From: Pedobacter alluvionis
Lineage (GTDB): Bacteria > Bacteroidota > Bacteroidia > Sphingobacteriales > Sphingobacteriaceae
NCBI RefSeq assembly: GCF_003664035.1
Contig: NZ_RCCK01000013.1
Span: 585,292 to 649,291 of the forward strand
Direction of reading: 5' to 3'
DNA: 64,000 nucleotides
Both the position numbers and the translations under genes were made by a program. Below, one piece after another: positions 54,318 to 63,365 of this stretch (its first letter is position 1; every line of letters begins with the position of its first letter). The notes below the pieces were generated by a model. It did no database searches. It saw nothing but the letters and a program-made list of their open reading frames with translations, and had not been told where the DNA came from.

Positions 54318-56246
54318 CTACCCTGCCATACTATCTGTTGTCCTTTTTATAGCAACTTTTCTTACCGCTTCAATAATTGCATTTTTATCATAGCCACATT
54401 CTGCCCAAAGCTCCGGCTGCTCTCCGTGGTCGATAAACTTATCGGGGATTCCAAGTCTGACTACCTGGGCATTATAGTTATTGTCGGCCATAAATTCCAA
54501 TACTGCAGCGCCTACTCCACCTGGTAATGAACCATCTTCAACAGTAATCACATTTTTGTATTTGGAAAATACCTCATTTAATAAAGCTTCATCTAATGGT
54601 TTTACAAAACGTAAATCATAATGCGCCGGATGAAAACCCTCGCTATTTAATTCTGTACATGCTTCAACAGCAAAATTACCTACGTGGCCAATCGTTAATA
54701 TGGCTACGTCTTCACCATCGCAAATTTTACGCCCTTCTCCAATTTTCAACGCTTTAAAAGGTCTCTTCCAATCGGGCATTACCCCATTTCCGCGTGGGTA
54801 ACGGATTACAAAGGGTCCTATATTTTCTTGTTGAGCCGTAAACATCAGGTTACGAAGCTCTTCTTCATTCATAGGGGAAGAAACGATTAAATTTGGGATA
54901 CAGCGCATATAGGCGATATCGTAAGCACCATGATGTGTTGCGCCATCGGCACCGGCCAGGCCTGCCCTGTCCAGACAGAAAACTACATTTAGCTTCTGGA
55001 TAGCTACATCATGGATTACCTGATCATAAGCCCTTTGCATGAAACTTGAATAGATATTACAGAAAGGAACCAATCCTTGCGTAGCCAGGCCAGCGGAGAA
55101 AGTTACCGCATGTTGTTCTGCAATACCTACATCGAACGCACGTTTTGGCATGGCTTTCATCATAATGTTTAATGACGAGCCCGAAGGCATTGCTGGTGTA
55201 ATGCCTACAATTTTATCGTTAGCCTCAGCCAGTTCTACCATGGTATGTCCGAAAACATCCTGATATTTTGGTGGTTGTGGCTTGTCTGGAGTGCTTTTTT
55301 TGATTTCGCCTGTAATCTTATCGAACAAACCCGGGGCATGCCATTTGGTTTGGTCTTTTTCTGCCAAAGCAAAGCCTTTTCCTTTTACTGTAATACAATG
55401 CAAAAGTTTAGGACCCGGAATAGCAGACAAATCTTTTATGGTTTGTGCCAGACGTGTCACATCATGACCGTCAACAGGGCCAAAGTACCTAAAGTTTAAA
55501 GCCTCAAATAAATTACTTTGTTTAAGTAAAGTTCCTTTGATGCTTTTTTCAATCTTTTTTACATACTTATGTGCATTGGGGCCAAGCTTAGAAAGCCCTG
55601 TTAGTACATGAGAAATGTCATCGCGAAAACGATTATAAGATTTTGAAATGGTGATGCTGGTTAAATATTCTTTAAGCGCACCCACATTCGGATCGATAGA
55701 CATACAGTTGTCATTCAGGATCACCAGTACATTACTGTTTTCGATCCCTGCATGGTTTAATCCTTCAAAAGCTAAACCAGCTGTCATGGCGCCATCACCA
55801 ATAACGGCCACGTGCTGCCTGTTGGTTTCGCCTTTTAATTGTGAAGCCACCGCCATCCCTAAAGCTGCGGAAATGGAAGTAGAAGAGTGGCCAACACCAA
55901 AGGTATCGTATTCGCTTTCGGAAATTTTTGGAAAACCACTAATGCCACCATATACACGGTTGGTATGGAATAAATCCCGGCGGCCAGTTAAAATCTTATG
56001 CCCGTATGCCTGATGGCCCACATCCCAAACTAACTTATCGTAAGGGGTATTTAAGGCATAGTGTAAGGCTACGGTTAATTCTACCACACCTAAGCTGGCG
56101 CCAAAATGGCCACCATTAACACTAACTACATCAATAATATATTGTCGTAATTCCTGGCTTATTTGTACTAAGTCAGCTTCGCTATATTGCTTTAAATCAG
56201 CAGGATAGTTAATTTTAGATAATAAGGGGCCAGCTTTTACTTGCAT
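54318..56246 (-). CDS. dxs: 1-deoxy-D-xylulose-5-phosphate synthase
   Basis: A 642-residue TPP enzyme of the MEP isoprenoid pathway, condensing pyruvate and glyceraldehyde-3-phosphate. I start it at ATG (complement 56244-56246, MQVKAGPLLSKINYPADLKQ); the frame runs open a further 73 codons into the divergent promoter region but that part has no family resemblance. GGHFGASLGVVELTVALHY near residue 45, the TPP motif GDGAMTAG near residue 150 with NDNCMSI, the AEQHAVTFSAGLA segment, DRAGLAGADGATHHG and RYPRGNG are intact. It supplies precursors for undecaprenyl carriers among others, a loose link to the region. Confidence 0.96.
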   Translation of the reverse strand: MQVKAGPLLSKINYPADLKQYSEADLVQISQELRQYIIDVVSVNGGHFGASLGVVELTVALHYALNTPYDKLVWDVGHQAYGHKILTGRRDLFHTNRVYGGISGFPKISESEYDTFGVGHSSTSISAALGMAVASQLKGETNRQHVAVIGDGAMTAGLAFEGLNHAGIENSNVLVILNDNCMSIDPNVGALKEYLTSITISKSYNRFRDDISHVLTGLSKLGPNAHKYVKKIEKSIKGTLLKQSNLFEALNFRYFGPVDGHDVTRLAQTIKDLSAIPGPKLLHCITVKGKGFALAEKDQTKWHAPGLFDKITGEIKKSTPDKPQPPKYQDVFGHTMVELAEANDKIVGITPAMPSGSSLNIMMKAMPKRAFDVGIAEQHAVTFSAGLATQGLVPFCNIYSSFMQRAYDQVIHDVAIQKLNVVFCLDRAGLAGADGATHHGAYDIAYMRCIPNLIVSSPMNEEELRNLMFTAQQENIGPFVIRYPRGNGVMPDWKRPFKALKIGEGRKICDGEDVAILTIGHVGNFAVEACTELNSEGFHPAHYDLRFVKPLDEALLNEVFSKYKNVITVEDGSLPGGVGAAVLEFMADNNYNAQVVRLGIPDKFIDHGEQPELWAECGYDKNAIIEAVRKVAIKRTTDSMAG

Positions 56247-56482
56247 TCGGAATTTAGGGTAAAAAACAAGATACAAAGTAAGGTAAATTTGTTTTAATAT
56301 AGAAGAGAAAAATACCAGTTTGTTATAGCGGGTTAAGCGGCTGGGGTTTAGTTGTATAGGTATGGCGATTAGTGTTGAGCGGTTAGGGGCTGGCATAGAG
56401 CAGCTAGTGATGGCTATGGAGCATTTTGAATTCCGTTTAGCCTTTAAAGGCCTGAAAATTTTCATTATGTTTGTTACTCCAC

Positions 56483-57226
56483 ATGCAGGCAGAAAATTTT
56501 GAAATAAAGCTTCCGGTATTTGAAGGCCCCTTCGATTTGTTGCTGTTCTTTATTGAACGCGATGAACTTAATATACAGGATGTGGAGATTTCGAAGATCA
56601 CAAACGACTTTTTGGCTTACATTCACCAACTCCTTGCCTTAAATGTAGAAGTAGCCAGTGAATTTATTCTGGTTGCTGCCACCCTGATGCGGATTAAATC
56701 CAAAATGTTATTGCCGAGGATTGAGATAGATGAGGTTGGCAACGAAATTAACTCGGAGCAGGACCTTATTGCCCGGCTGATTGCCTATAAGCAGTTTAAA
56801 TCTGCAGCAGAAGAAATGAAGGTTTTTGAAGAGGAGCGATTAAAGCAAAACCACAGGGGTAACATTGCATATGATCTTACATTGGCTGCCGCTTCGTCTA
56901 CAAATCAGGACGAGCTTTTATCACTGGATTTGTATAAGCTGTTAACTGTTTATCAGCGGACCATGCAGAAGTATGAGCTGCGCAGTGAAGAAGTTAAACA
57001 TACCGTGGTCCAATATCCCTACACTATCGAACAGCAAAAACACTTTATTGCCAATTTGCTTGATATCAATAAACAGATCGATTTTGCCCTCGTGCTTAAA
57101 AACTCAGAAAATAAAGTGCATTTTGTTTATAATTTTCTGGCTATTTTAGAGATGTTGCAGCAACAAGTGGTAGAGATAACCATTGGGAGCGGCTTTAACA
57201 ACTTTAATGTGAAAGCATTATCTTAA
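56483..57226 (+). CDS. scpA: Segregation and condensation protein A
   Basis: A 247-residue kleisin subunit of the Smc-ScpAB condensin complex. I start at ATG 56483 (MQAENFEIKLPVFEGPFDLL); an upstream TTG adds four residues only. The N-terminal FEGPFDLLLFFIERDELNI and QDVEISKITNDFLAYI, the middle ASEFILVAATLMRIKSKMLL, and the C-terminal winged-helix VHFVYNFLAILEMLQQQVVE are diagnostic. It is divergent from dxs across 236 bases that must carry both promoters. It is unrelated to the polysaccharide genes. Confidence 0.95.
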   Translation: MQAENFEIKLPVFEGPFDLLLFFIERDELNIQDVEISKITNDFLAYIHQLLALNVEVASEFILVAATLMRIKSKMLLPRIEIDEVGNEINSEQDLIARLIAYKQFKSAAEEMKVFEEERLKQNHRGNIAYDLTLAAASSTNQDELLSLDLYKLLTVYQRTMQKYELRSEEVKHTVVQYPYTIEQQKHFIANLLDINKQIDFALVLKNSENKVHFVYNFLAILEMLQQQVVEITIGSGFNNFNVKALS

Positions 57227-57253
57227 TACGGCCAAAATTAAATTTGAAATTCT

Positions 57254-57261
57254 TACTTTTG
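57254..57261 (+). promoter_or_regulatory. -7 promoter element of glyA
   Basis: TACTTTTG, followed by CAG, matches the Bacteroidota -7 box and lies 27 bases before the glyA ATG. No good -33 element is visible 19-21 bases upstream. It also argues against the longer glyA frame. Confidence 0.5.
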
Positions 57262-57288
57262 CAGAAAAAATACAAACCTAAATATACA

Positions 57289-58560
57289 ATGACACGCGAC
57301 AACCAAATTTTTGAACTTATCGATAAAGAATTAAACCGCCAGGAGCATGGTTTAGAGCTTATTGCATCAGAAAATTTTGTAAGCAAGCAGGTAATGGAAG
57401 CTGCCGGATCGGTACTGACCAATAAATATGCCGAAGGCTTACCAGGAAAACGTTACTATGGCGGTTGCCAGGTGGTAGATGTGATAGAGCAGATTGCTAT
57501 CGATAGGGCAAAAGAATTGTTCGGTGCGGCTTGGGTAAACGTTCAGCCACATTCTGGAGCACAGGCCAATGCAGCGGTAATGCTTGCTGTTTTGCAACCG
57601 GGTGATAAAATATTAGGATTTGATCTTTCTCACGGCGGTCACTTAACACATGGTTCGCCTGTTAACTTTTCGGGTAAATTATATCAACCTTTCTTTTATG
57701 GGGTAGAAAAAGAAACCGGATTAATTGATTATAAAAAATTAGAAGAGGTTGCTTTAGCTGAAAAACCAAAACTGATTATCTGCGGTGCCTCTGCCTATTC
57801 ACGTGAGTGGGATTATGCTTTTATCCGTGCAGTAGCTGATAAAATTGGTGCTTTGGTTTTAGCTGATATTTCTCACCCTGCAGGTTTAATCGCAAAAGGA
57901 TTGTTAGCCAACCCACTTCCACATTGCCATATTGTAACCACTACCACCCACAAAACTTTACGTGGTCCACGTGGCGGTATGATTATGATGGGACAGGATT
58001 TTGAAAACCCATGGGGATTGAAAACGCCTAAAGGTGAAATCCGTTTAATGAGCAGCCTGCTCGATATGGCGGTTTTCCCTGGCACGCAGGGCGGTCCGTT
58101 AGAGCATATTATTGCAGCTAAAGCAATTGCCTTCGGCGAAGCTTTAAGCGAGGAGTACGGAACATACATTAAACAGGTAGCTGCTAATGCACAGGCAATG
58201 GCTAAAGCATTTGTAGCAAAAGGATATGGCATTATTTCTGGCGGTACGGATAACCATTTGATGTTAATTGATTTGCGCAATAAAAACATCACCGGTAAAG
58301 TAGCCGAAAATGCTTTAGAGAAAGCAGAAATTACGGTGAATAAAAACATGGTACCTTTTGATGATAAATCACCGTTTGTAACTTCTGGTATCCGTGTGGG
58401 TACTGCCGCTATTACTACCCGTGGTTTAAAAGAAACTGAAATGGAACAGATTGTTGAATTAATTGATAGGGTTTTAACTAATCCGGAAGATGAAGCCACC
58501 TTAAATACAGTGAAGGCTGAAGTGATTAAATTGGTAAGTGCATTTCCACTTTATAAATAG
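57289..58560 (+). CDS. glyA: Serine hydroxymethyltransferase
   Basis: A 423-residue PLP enzyme converting serine and tetrahydrofolate to glycine and methylene-THF. ATG 57289 gives the expected start (MTRDNQIFELIDKELNRQ); the frame to 57244 crosses a promoter-like box (TACTTTTG at 57254-57261) and is rejected. LIASENFVSKQVMEAAGS near residue 22, YAEGLPGKRYYGG, HSGAQANAAVM, SHGGHLTHG, and the PLP Lys222 in TTTTHKTLRGPRGG are all present. A strong terminator follows. Confidence 0.97.
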   Translation: MTRDNQIFELIDKELNRQEHGLELIASENFVSKQVMEAAGSVLTNKYAEGLPGKRYYGGCQVVDVIEQIAIDRAKELFGAAWVNVQPHSGAQANAAVMLAVLQPGDKILGFDLSHGGHLTHGSPVNFSGKLYQPFFYGVEKETGLIDYKKLEEVALAEKPKLIICGASAYSREWDYAFIRAVADKIGALVLADISHPAGLIAKGLLANPLPHCHIVTTTTHKTLRGPRGGMIMMGQDFENPWGLKTPKGEIRLMSSLLDMAVFPGTQGGPLEHIIAAKAIAFGEALSEEYGTYIKQVAANAQAMAKAFVAKGYGIISGGTDNHLMLIDLRNKNITGKVAENALEKAEITVNKNMVPFDDKSPFVTSGIRVGTAAITTRGLKETEMEQIVELIDRVLTNPEDEATLNTVKAEVIKLVSAFPLYK

Positions 58561-58593
58561 CATAGCTAATTCGATTTAGCGATCATACATTAA

Positions 58594-58625
58594 AAGCAGT
58601 TACATTAATTTGTAGCTGCTTTTTT
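58594..58625 (+). terminator. Rho-independent terminator after glyA
   Basis: An 11-bp stem AAGCAGTTACA (58594-58604) and TGTAGCTGCTT (58611-58621) with one G-T pair and a TTAATT loop, followed by a run of T to 58625. It is almost the same sequence as the terminator after glmS. Confidence 0.85.
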
Positions 58626-58710
58626 CATTAAACAAAAAGATCTTTAGTGCTTAATGCTTTAAAACAAACGTTTGTTTTATATATTTACCCAAATTAATTA
58701 GATGTAAATT

Positions 58711-60549
58711 ATGTGTGGAATAGTGGGCTATATTGGCTATAGAGAAGCCTGGCCAATTGTACTTAAAGGCCTTAAAAGATTAGAATACCGTGGTTATGAT
58801 AGTGCGGGGATCGCATTAATGAATGAAAGCGGAGAGCATATATATAAAAAAGCGGGTAAAGTAGCAGTTTTAGAAGAATTTGCTCAAGATCAGGATAAGT
58901 CTGGTACTATTGGTATGGGCCATACCCGTTGGGCAACCCATGGAGTTCCTTCAGACCGTAACTCCCATCCGCATACTTCGAACAATGGTAAACTGTCAAT
59001 TATACATAATGGAATTATAGAAAACTATGCTACTTTAAAAGAAGAGCTGATTAACCGCGGGCACGAATTTAAGAGTGATACCGATACCGAGGTGCTCATT
59101 CATTTGGTAGAAGAAATCCAGGAAATTGAAAATATAGATCTTTTAGAAGCCGTTCGTTTGGCTTTGAAGGAAGTGATTGGCGCCTACGCCATCGTAATTA
59201 TGGATCAGGATCATCCTGATCGTTTAATTGCAGCCAGAAAAGGCAGTCCGATGGTAATTGGTGTGGGTCAGGGCGAATACTTTATTGCTTCTGATGCTAC
59301 ACCGATTATTGAATACACCAAAAACGTAATCTATCTGAATGATAATGAGATTGCGTTGATCACCAAAGATGATCTTTTAGTTAAAAGACTGGATAATGTA
59401 GTACAAACGCCATTAATCCAGGAGCTGCAGTTAAAGTTAGAAATGCTGGAGAAAGGTGGCTTCGATCACTTTATGCTCAAGGAAATTTATGAGCAGCCAC
59501 GTTCGATTAAAGATTGTATGCGTGGCCGTATTTATCCTGAAGAAGGGAAAGTCCAGCTTGGTGGAATCAAAGAATTTGCAGAGAAATTAAAAAATATAGA
59601 TCGTATCATCATTGTAGCCTGTGGAACATCATGGCATGCAGGTTTGGTTGGCGAATACCTGATTGAAGAATATGCCCGTATTCCTGTTGAAGTTGAATAC
59701 GCTTCAGAATTCAGGTATAGAAATCCGATTATTACTGAAAAAGATGTGGTAATTGCGATTTCACAATCCGGAGAAACGGCCGATACGATGGCAGCTATAG
59801 AGATGGCTAAAGAACGTGGGGCAACTATTTTCGGAATTTGCAATGTTGCTGGTGCCTCAATTCCGCGTTTAACGCATGCGGGCGTTTATACCCACGCCGG
59901 ACCAGAAATCGGTGTAGCTTCTACAAAGGCATTTACTGCCCAGGTAACGGTTTTAACTTTGATGGCCTTTTATATGGCGCAACAAAAAGGGACTATTACT
60001 ACTTCAAAGCTAATCGAACTTTTAACTGAGCTTGATAATATTCCTGATAAGATCCAGATTGCTTTAGAATCGAACGACCTGATTAAAGAGGTAGCAGAAA
60101 AGATTAAAGATTCTACCAACTGTTTGTTTTTAGGTAGAGGAAGTGGTTTTCCTGTGGCCTTAGAAGGGGCTTTAAAACTTAAAGAAATTTCCTATATCCA
60201 TGCAGAAGGATATCCTGCTGCAGAGATGAAACACGGTCCTATCGCTTTAATTGATGAAGAAATGCCTGTAGTTTTTATCGCTACGCAGAATTCATCATAC
60301 GAAAAAGTGATCAGCAATATACAGGAAGTAAAAGCGAGGAAAGGTAAAGTGATTGCGATTGTAACCCAGGGCGATACCGAGGTGAAAAAAATGGCCGATT
60401 ATTGTATCGAAATTCCTGATGCCAATGAAGCCTTTTTACCACTTATAGCAACCATTCCACTTCAGTTATTGTCGTATCATATTGCGGTAATGCGTGGATG
60501 TAATGTAGATCAACCAAGAAATCTGGCCAAATCCGTAACTGTAGAATAA
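58711..60549 (+). CDS. glmS: Glutamine--fructose-6-phosphate aminotransferase (isomerizing)
   Basis: A 612-residue enzyme making glucosamine-6-phosphate, the entry to UDP-GlcNAc for peptidoglycan and for HexNAc-containing surface polymers. The mature N-terminal Cys nucleophile follows Met (MCGIVGYIGYREAWPIVLKG); LEYRGYDSAG, MGHTRWATHG and HNGIIENYATLK complete the glutaminase domain. The two SIS domains have ACGTSWHAGLVGEYLIEEYA, ISQSGETADTMAAIEMAKER, STKAFTAQV and FLGRGSGFPVALEGALKLKE, and the end CNVDQPRNLAKSVTVE is the classic C-terminus. No glmS ribozyme is expected in this phylum and none is seen. Confidence 0.98.
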   Translation: MCGIVGYIGYREAWPIVLKGLKRLEYRGYDSAGIALMNESGEHIYKKAGKVAVLEEFAQDQDKSGTIGMGHTRWATHGVPSDRNSHPHTSNNGKLSIIHNGIIENYATLKEELINRGHEFKSDTDTEVLIHLVEEIQEIENIDLLEAVRLALKEVIGAYAIVIMDQDHPDRLIAARKGSPMVIGVGQGEYFIASDATPIIEYTKNVIYLNDNEIALITKDDLLVKRLDNVVQTPLIQELQLKLEMLEKGGFDHFMLKEIYEQPRSIKDCMRGRIYPEEGKVQLGGIKEFAEKLKNIDRIIIVACGTSWHAGLVGEYLIEEYARIPVEVEYASEFRYRNPIITEKDVVIAISQSGETADTMAAIEMAKERGATIFGICNVAGASIPRLTHAGVYTHAGPEIGVASTKAFTAQVTVLTLMAFYMAQQKGTITTSKLIELLTELDNIPDKIQIALESNDLIKEVAEKIKDSTNCLFLGRGSGFPVALEGALKLKEISYIHAEGYPAAEMKHGPIALIDEEMPVVFIATQNSSYEKVISNIQEVKARKGKVIAIVTQGDTEVKKMADYCIEIPDANEAFLPLIATIPLQLLSYHIAVMRGCNVDQPRNLAKSVTVE

Positions 60550-60570
60550 TTTACAACACAACAAATAGAT

Positions 60571-60602
60571 AAAGCAGCTGCATTAATTGTAGCTGCTTTT
60601 TT
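60571..60602 (+). terminator. Rho-independent terminator after glmS
   Basis: A 12-bp stem AAAGCAGCTGCA (60571-60582) and TGTAGCTGCTTT (60588-60599) with one G-T pair and a TTAAT loop, then T to 60602. It lies 21 bases after the stop. Confidence 0.85.
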
Positions 60603-60629
60603 GATTATAGAGGTATTTAATACTGACGT

Positions 60630-60890
60630 TGTTAACTAAGCCCGATTGAACGGATGCCGTTTTGAACCGTATATTTTTGATATCGGTAAATAAAACGGCA
60701 GGAGGAAAAGCGGGACTGCAGGCTGCCACTTTGCAACAACGCGAACTTTCAAAAAAATAAACAATTGTTAGGGATAGAGGTAACAGACAAAGATGACCTA
60801 AAAGAATGGAGTAGCAATCTTAAAATCTTATTAAAAAGTAAAGGGCCGATATTCTTTAGAAGAAATATCGACCCTTACCATCTAAATTAA
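60630..60890 (+). pseudogene. Possible decayed coding fragment between glmS and the beta-helix gene
   Basis: The 400-base gap has no intact gene, but two frame segments read like protein. One is about 60648-60761 (NKTAGGKAGLQAATLQQREL), the other about 60760-60890 (LGIEVTDKDDLKEWSSNLKI, then LLKSKGPIFFRRNIDP, ending TAA). The second recalls the C-terminal edge of thiamine-diphosphate decarboxylases (V-x-D-x-x-x-L ... KGP-x-F), but this is a weak impression. A promoterless frameshifted relic is the simplest reading. Confidence 0.25.
60841..60876 (-). terminator. Probable terminator of the beta-helix gene
   Basis: A 13-bp stem with one mismatch, AAGGGCCGATATT (60841-60853) and AATATCGACCCTT (60864-60876). 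Read on the minus strand it lies 76 bases after the stop of the gene at 60953 and is followed by a T-rich run (tactttttaa), so it fits that direction better than the + strand. Confidence 0.6.
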
Positions 60891-60952
60891 CGCTCTCGTA
60901 TATATAAACGAGATTTCCAGACGATTTGTTTTCGAAAAACTAAAAAAAGTTA

Positions 60953-62326
60953 TTATTTTTCGTAACTGCCTAAGGTTGAGGGAGAAATTCTTGTGTTACC
61001 CTTGATATCTTTATTAAGATAACCGTTAAAATAAGGATCGGTACTCAAATCAACCCCTTTCTTTCTGGCTAAACTGTTCGCCGAGAGCTCAAAATTTTCC
61101 ATTTCCTGGTTGATGAATAATGGATCAATATTCAAAATATTGCCGTTACTGTTATAAGTACTGTTCGTGCATCGGATTAAATTACTCCAAAAATTGAGTT
61201 GCACCATTGCAGAAGTTTTCTTTTGGATATCGAGTTCATTAATTAAACTTCCCCAAATAATATTATTAGTTAAATCAATTTGAAGTTTATTGTAAGTATT
61301 TGCTGATAAATAATCTGAAAAGCTCAATGAGGCAGTTTTACGCGGAAAGTTTAAGTTGTAACCAGCAAAGGTATTCTGTTTCAAATTATAATTCCCTCCC
61401 CCAACGCCATATATCAAATAATTACCGCAGTTATACATCACATTATTAAACGCGAGCAATTCTGAGTGGTAGCCAATATAAGCTGCCACCTGCATGTTTT
61501 TGATAATACTATTGCTTAAAATTAATTTGGGGTTGTTGTGAACAGATAAAGAATCGGAGGTAATGCCAACAGATGCATTTTTAATGATCGCATTATTAAT
61601 TAGCCCATATCCCGTGCGTTTTAGAAAAATTCCTTTCCATTGCCCGGGCTCATCGCTATAAATTCTTTCAAGCCTGTCGCTACAAAATAGTACAGGCTCA
61701 GTAAAGCCGCCATTGACAATCAGATTTCCTTCTATGTTTAAATTCGCATCCTTATGGAAATAAATTTTAGTTCCGGGCTGGATGGTTAATGAAACACCAC
61801 TCTTAACGGTTAATGATCCATTGATTATATAGGGTAAGGCTTTTGTCCAGATGGTATTCGTATTAACTGTAGATTCATTAATAAATACAGCATTTTGTCC
61901 GTAAGCTAAAAGCTGAATCACCTGTTTATTCCCATTTGTATTTAACAGGATAGAATCTTGAACCAGAAAGGGTAGATTGGTTGAATTGGGATTGATCGAA
62001 ACCTTGACAAAAAGATTTATAGAATCCTGGCCGTTTATGATGAGATCATTTTTACGCTGTGTTTGCTCTCCGTTAATATTGATACTGAAGGCCGAAGTAT
62101 TCCCGCCTGATAATCTGATTTCGGATACTTTAACTGCATCATTATTTTTATTTACAATTTTTATTCTTCTGGTTGTTGAGCCCACCGAAGTAAAAATGGT
62201 ATCAAATAATACTTCTTTATCAGAGATATTGAGTTTAGCATTTAGATCTGTGGTAATACGCTCTCCTTTCCGGCAAGCTAAACCAAAGAATGAAACTAAA
62301 AGCACTAAACCAATATTTAAACGCAT
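60953..62326 (-). CDS. Right-handed beta-helix lipoprotein
   Basis: A 457-residue lipoprotein. The signal sequence MRLNIGLVLLVSFFGLAC gives an acylated Cys18. Residues about 30-140 look like an Ig-like/HYDIN-type domain (FDTIFTSVGSTTRRIKIVN), and residues about 165-430 form a parallel beta-helix with short turns rich in Asn and Gly (GSLTVKSGVSLTIQPGTKIY, GQWKGIFLKRTGYGLINNAI, NNPKLILSNSIIKN-like repeats). Homologous proteins in Bacteroidota are uncharacterised or annotated as right-handed parallel beta-helix repeat proteins. No catalytic residues of pectate lyases are evident. It may bind or process glycans at the surface. Confidence 0.78.
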   Translation of the reverse strand: MRLNIGLVLLVSFFGLACRKGERITTDLNAKLNISDKEVLFDTIFTSVGSTTRRIKIVNKNNDAVKVSEIRLSGGNTSAFSININGEQTQRKNDLIINGQDSINLFVKVSINPNSTNLPFLVQDSILLNTNGNKQVIQLLAYGQNAVFINESTVNTNTIWTKALPYIINGSLTVKSGVSLTIQPGTKIYFHKDANLNIEGNLIVNGGFTEPVLFCSDRLERIYSDEPGQWKGIFLKRTGYGLINNAIIKNASVGITSDSLSVHNNPKLILSNSIIKNMQVAAYIGYHSELLAFNNVMYNCGNYLIYGVGGGNYNLKQNTFAGYNLNFPRKTASLSFSDYLSANTYNKLQIDLTNNIIWGSLINELDIQKKTSAMVQLNFWSNLIRCTNSTYNSNGNILNIDPLFINQEMENFELSANSLARKKGVDLSTDPYFNGYLNKDIKGNTRISPSTLGSYEK

Positions 62327-62385
62327 AAATCAAACTTAGAAAAATGTTTGGCTACTTACAATAGTACTTAAATGTATAGTGGTAA

Positions 62386-63084
62386 TTATTCTGCGAATGC
62401 AAGTGCTGCTATGCTCACTTTTATTGCTCCTATAGCTAAGAGTGCATTGGCACAGGCCTCAAGCGTTGCCCCAGTGGTAATTACATCGTCAACCAGTAAA
62501 ACATGTTTGCCTATGATATCCGCAGGAGACTTTACCTTAAATACATCTGTCATGTTTTCGTAACGGTTATACCTGCTTTTTTTAGTCTGGCTCTCGGTAA
62601 CCTTATTCCGGATAAGGTGATCTTCGCTAATGCCGATCCCCATCTGGGCTGCAATTCCTTCGGCAATAAAGGTACTTTGGTTATATCCCCTGCTCTTATA
62701 TTTTCTGCGGTGTAAAGGAACCGGAATAACCAGATCAATATCATGGTAAAGCGTTGCGGTTTTCAGCCTTTCTCCCAGGATGCTGCCTAATAATACGCCA
62801 ACATCTGTTCTGCCGTTATATTTTAAGTTGTGTATTAAGTTTTGAACCTTTGCCCCTTTTCTAAAATATAACATGGCCATTGCAGCGTTAAGTGGCAAGC
62901 GGCCCCATAGCTGCTTGGCAACCCTATTATCTGCATATTGATGATAGTCGGTAAAAGGGAGATCGTATAAGCATTTTAAACAAATCAACTTTTCATGGCG
63001 AAACAAAGCAGTGCCGCATGCATTGCATAAATTTGGAAATAGCAGTCCAAACAAATCAGAAGTCCATTGTTTAACCAGAAGCAT
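62386..63084 (-). CDS. comF: ComF family phosphoribosyltransferase-like protein
   Basis: A 232-residue protein. An N-terminal zinc-finger-like double Cys motif (CNACG ... CLKC, residues 20-39) is followed by FRKGAKVQNLIHNLKYNGR, DLVIPVPLHRRKYKSRGYNQ, and the PRPP-binding loop VLLVDDVITTGATLEAC near residue 195. This is the full ComF layout, implicated in DNA uptake or recombination. It lies 59 bases upstream of the beta-helix lipoprotein in the same direction, so the two may be co-transcribed by proximity. Confidence 0.92.
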   Translation of the reverse strand: MLLVKQWTSDLFGLLFPNLCNACGTALFRHEKLICLKCLYDLPFTDYHQYADNRVAKQLWGRLPLNAAMAMLYFRKGAKVQNLIHNLKYNGRTDVGVLLGSILGERLKTATLYHDIDLVIPVPLHRRKYKSRGYNQSTFIAEGIAAQMGIGISEDHLIRNKVTESQTKKSRYNRYENMTDVFKVKSPADIIGKHVLLVDDVITTGATLEACANALLAIGAIKVSIAALAFAE

Positions 63085-63279
63085 CTAACTAATTTATAAA
63101 ATATTTACGAGTAATACTATGTTTTTAAGGCTAGGGTAAAATATAGTTAAATGGTTGTTTTTTCGTAAAGCAGTTGTTGTGCTACTATATAAGTGTGTTC
63201 CCGCTTTCCGTTTGTAGTGCCGGGGTGTAGCCGGCAGCTACCACTGCAATCGGGTTTAGGTGGCGGAGGGCAGGGGTTC

Positions 63280-63321
63280 CTTACGAAGTTTCTAATGGCA
63301 GGGTGCAGGGAACTTCGTAAG
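63280..63321. repeat. Inverted repeat CTTACGAAGTT
   Basis: Arms CTTACGAAGTTTC (63280-63292) and GGAACTTCGTAAG (63309-63321), 12 of 13 paired, with a 16-base loop. Followed by a T-run, so on the + strand it has terminator-like form, although no gene on that strand ends here. Confidence 0.55.
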
Positions 63322-63332
63322 TTTTTTAGGTC

Positions 63333-63365
63333 AAACCTCGCAGGTTTTGGAAACCTTAGAGGTTT
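63333..63365. repeat. Bacteroidota-type AAACCTCGCAGGTTT hairpin repeat
   Basis: Nested inverted repeat: outer arms AAACCTC (63333-63339) and GAGGTTT (63359-63365), inner arms AGGTTT and AAACCT. The core AAACCTCGCAGGTTTT is a motif I know as a dispersed intergenic repeat in several Bacteroidota genomes. One copy only in this window. Confidence 0.6.

Noticed and set aside
56247..56465. 73-residue N-terminal extension of Dxs
   Set aside because: No similarity to Dxs N-termini, Ser/Pro/Arg-rich, and it would cover the divergent promoter region; ATG at 56246 gives the normal length.
57873..58499. 208-codon open frame on the minus strand
   Set aside because: Antisense of glyA, whose + strand product is complete and well conserved; the shadow is Pro/Ile/Ala-rich with no domain.
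58661..58710. glmS-type ribozyme or riboswitch before glmS
   Set aside because: Only about 150 bases with a terminator lie between glyA and glmS, and the AT-rich leader does not fold into a recognised ribozyme core.
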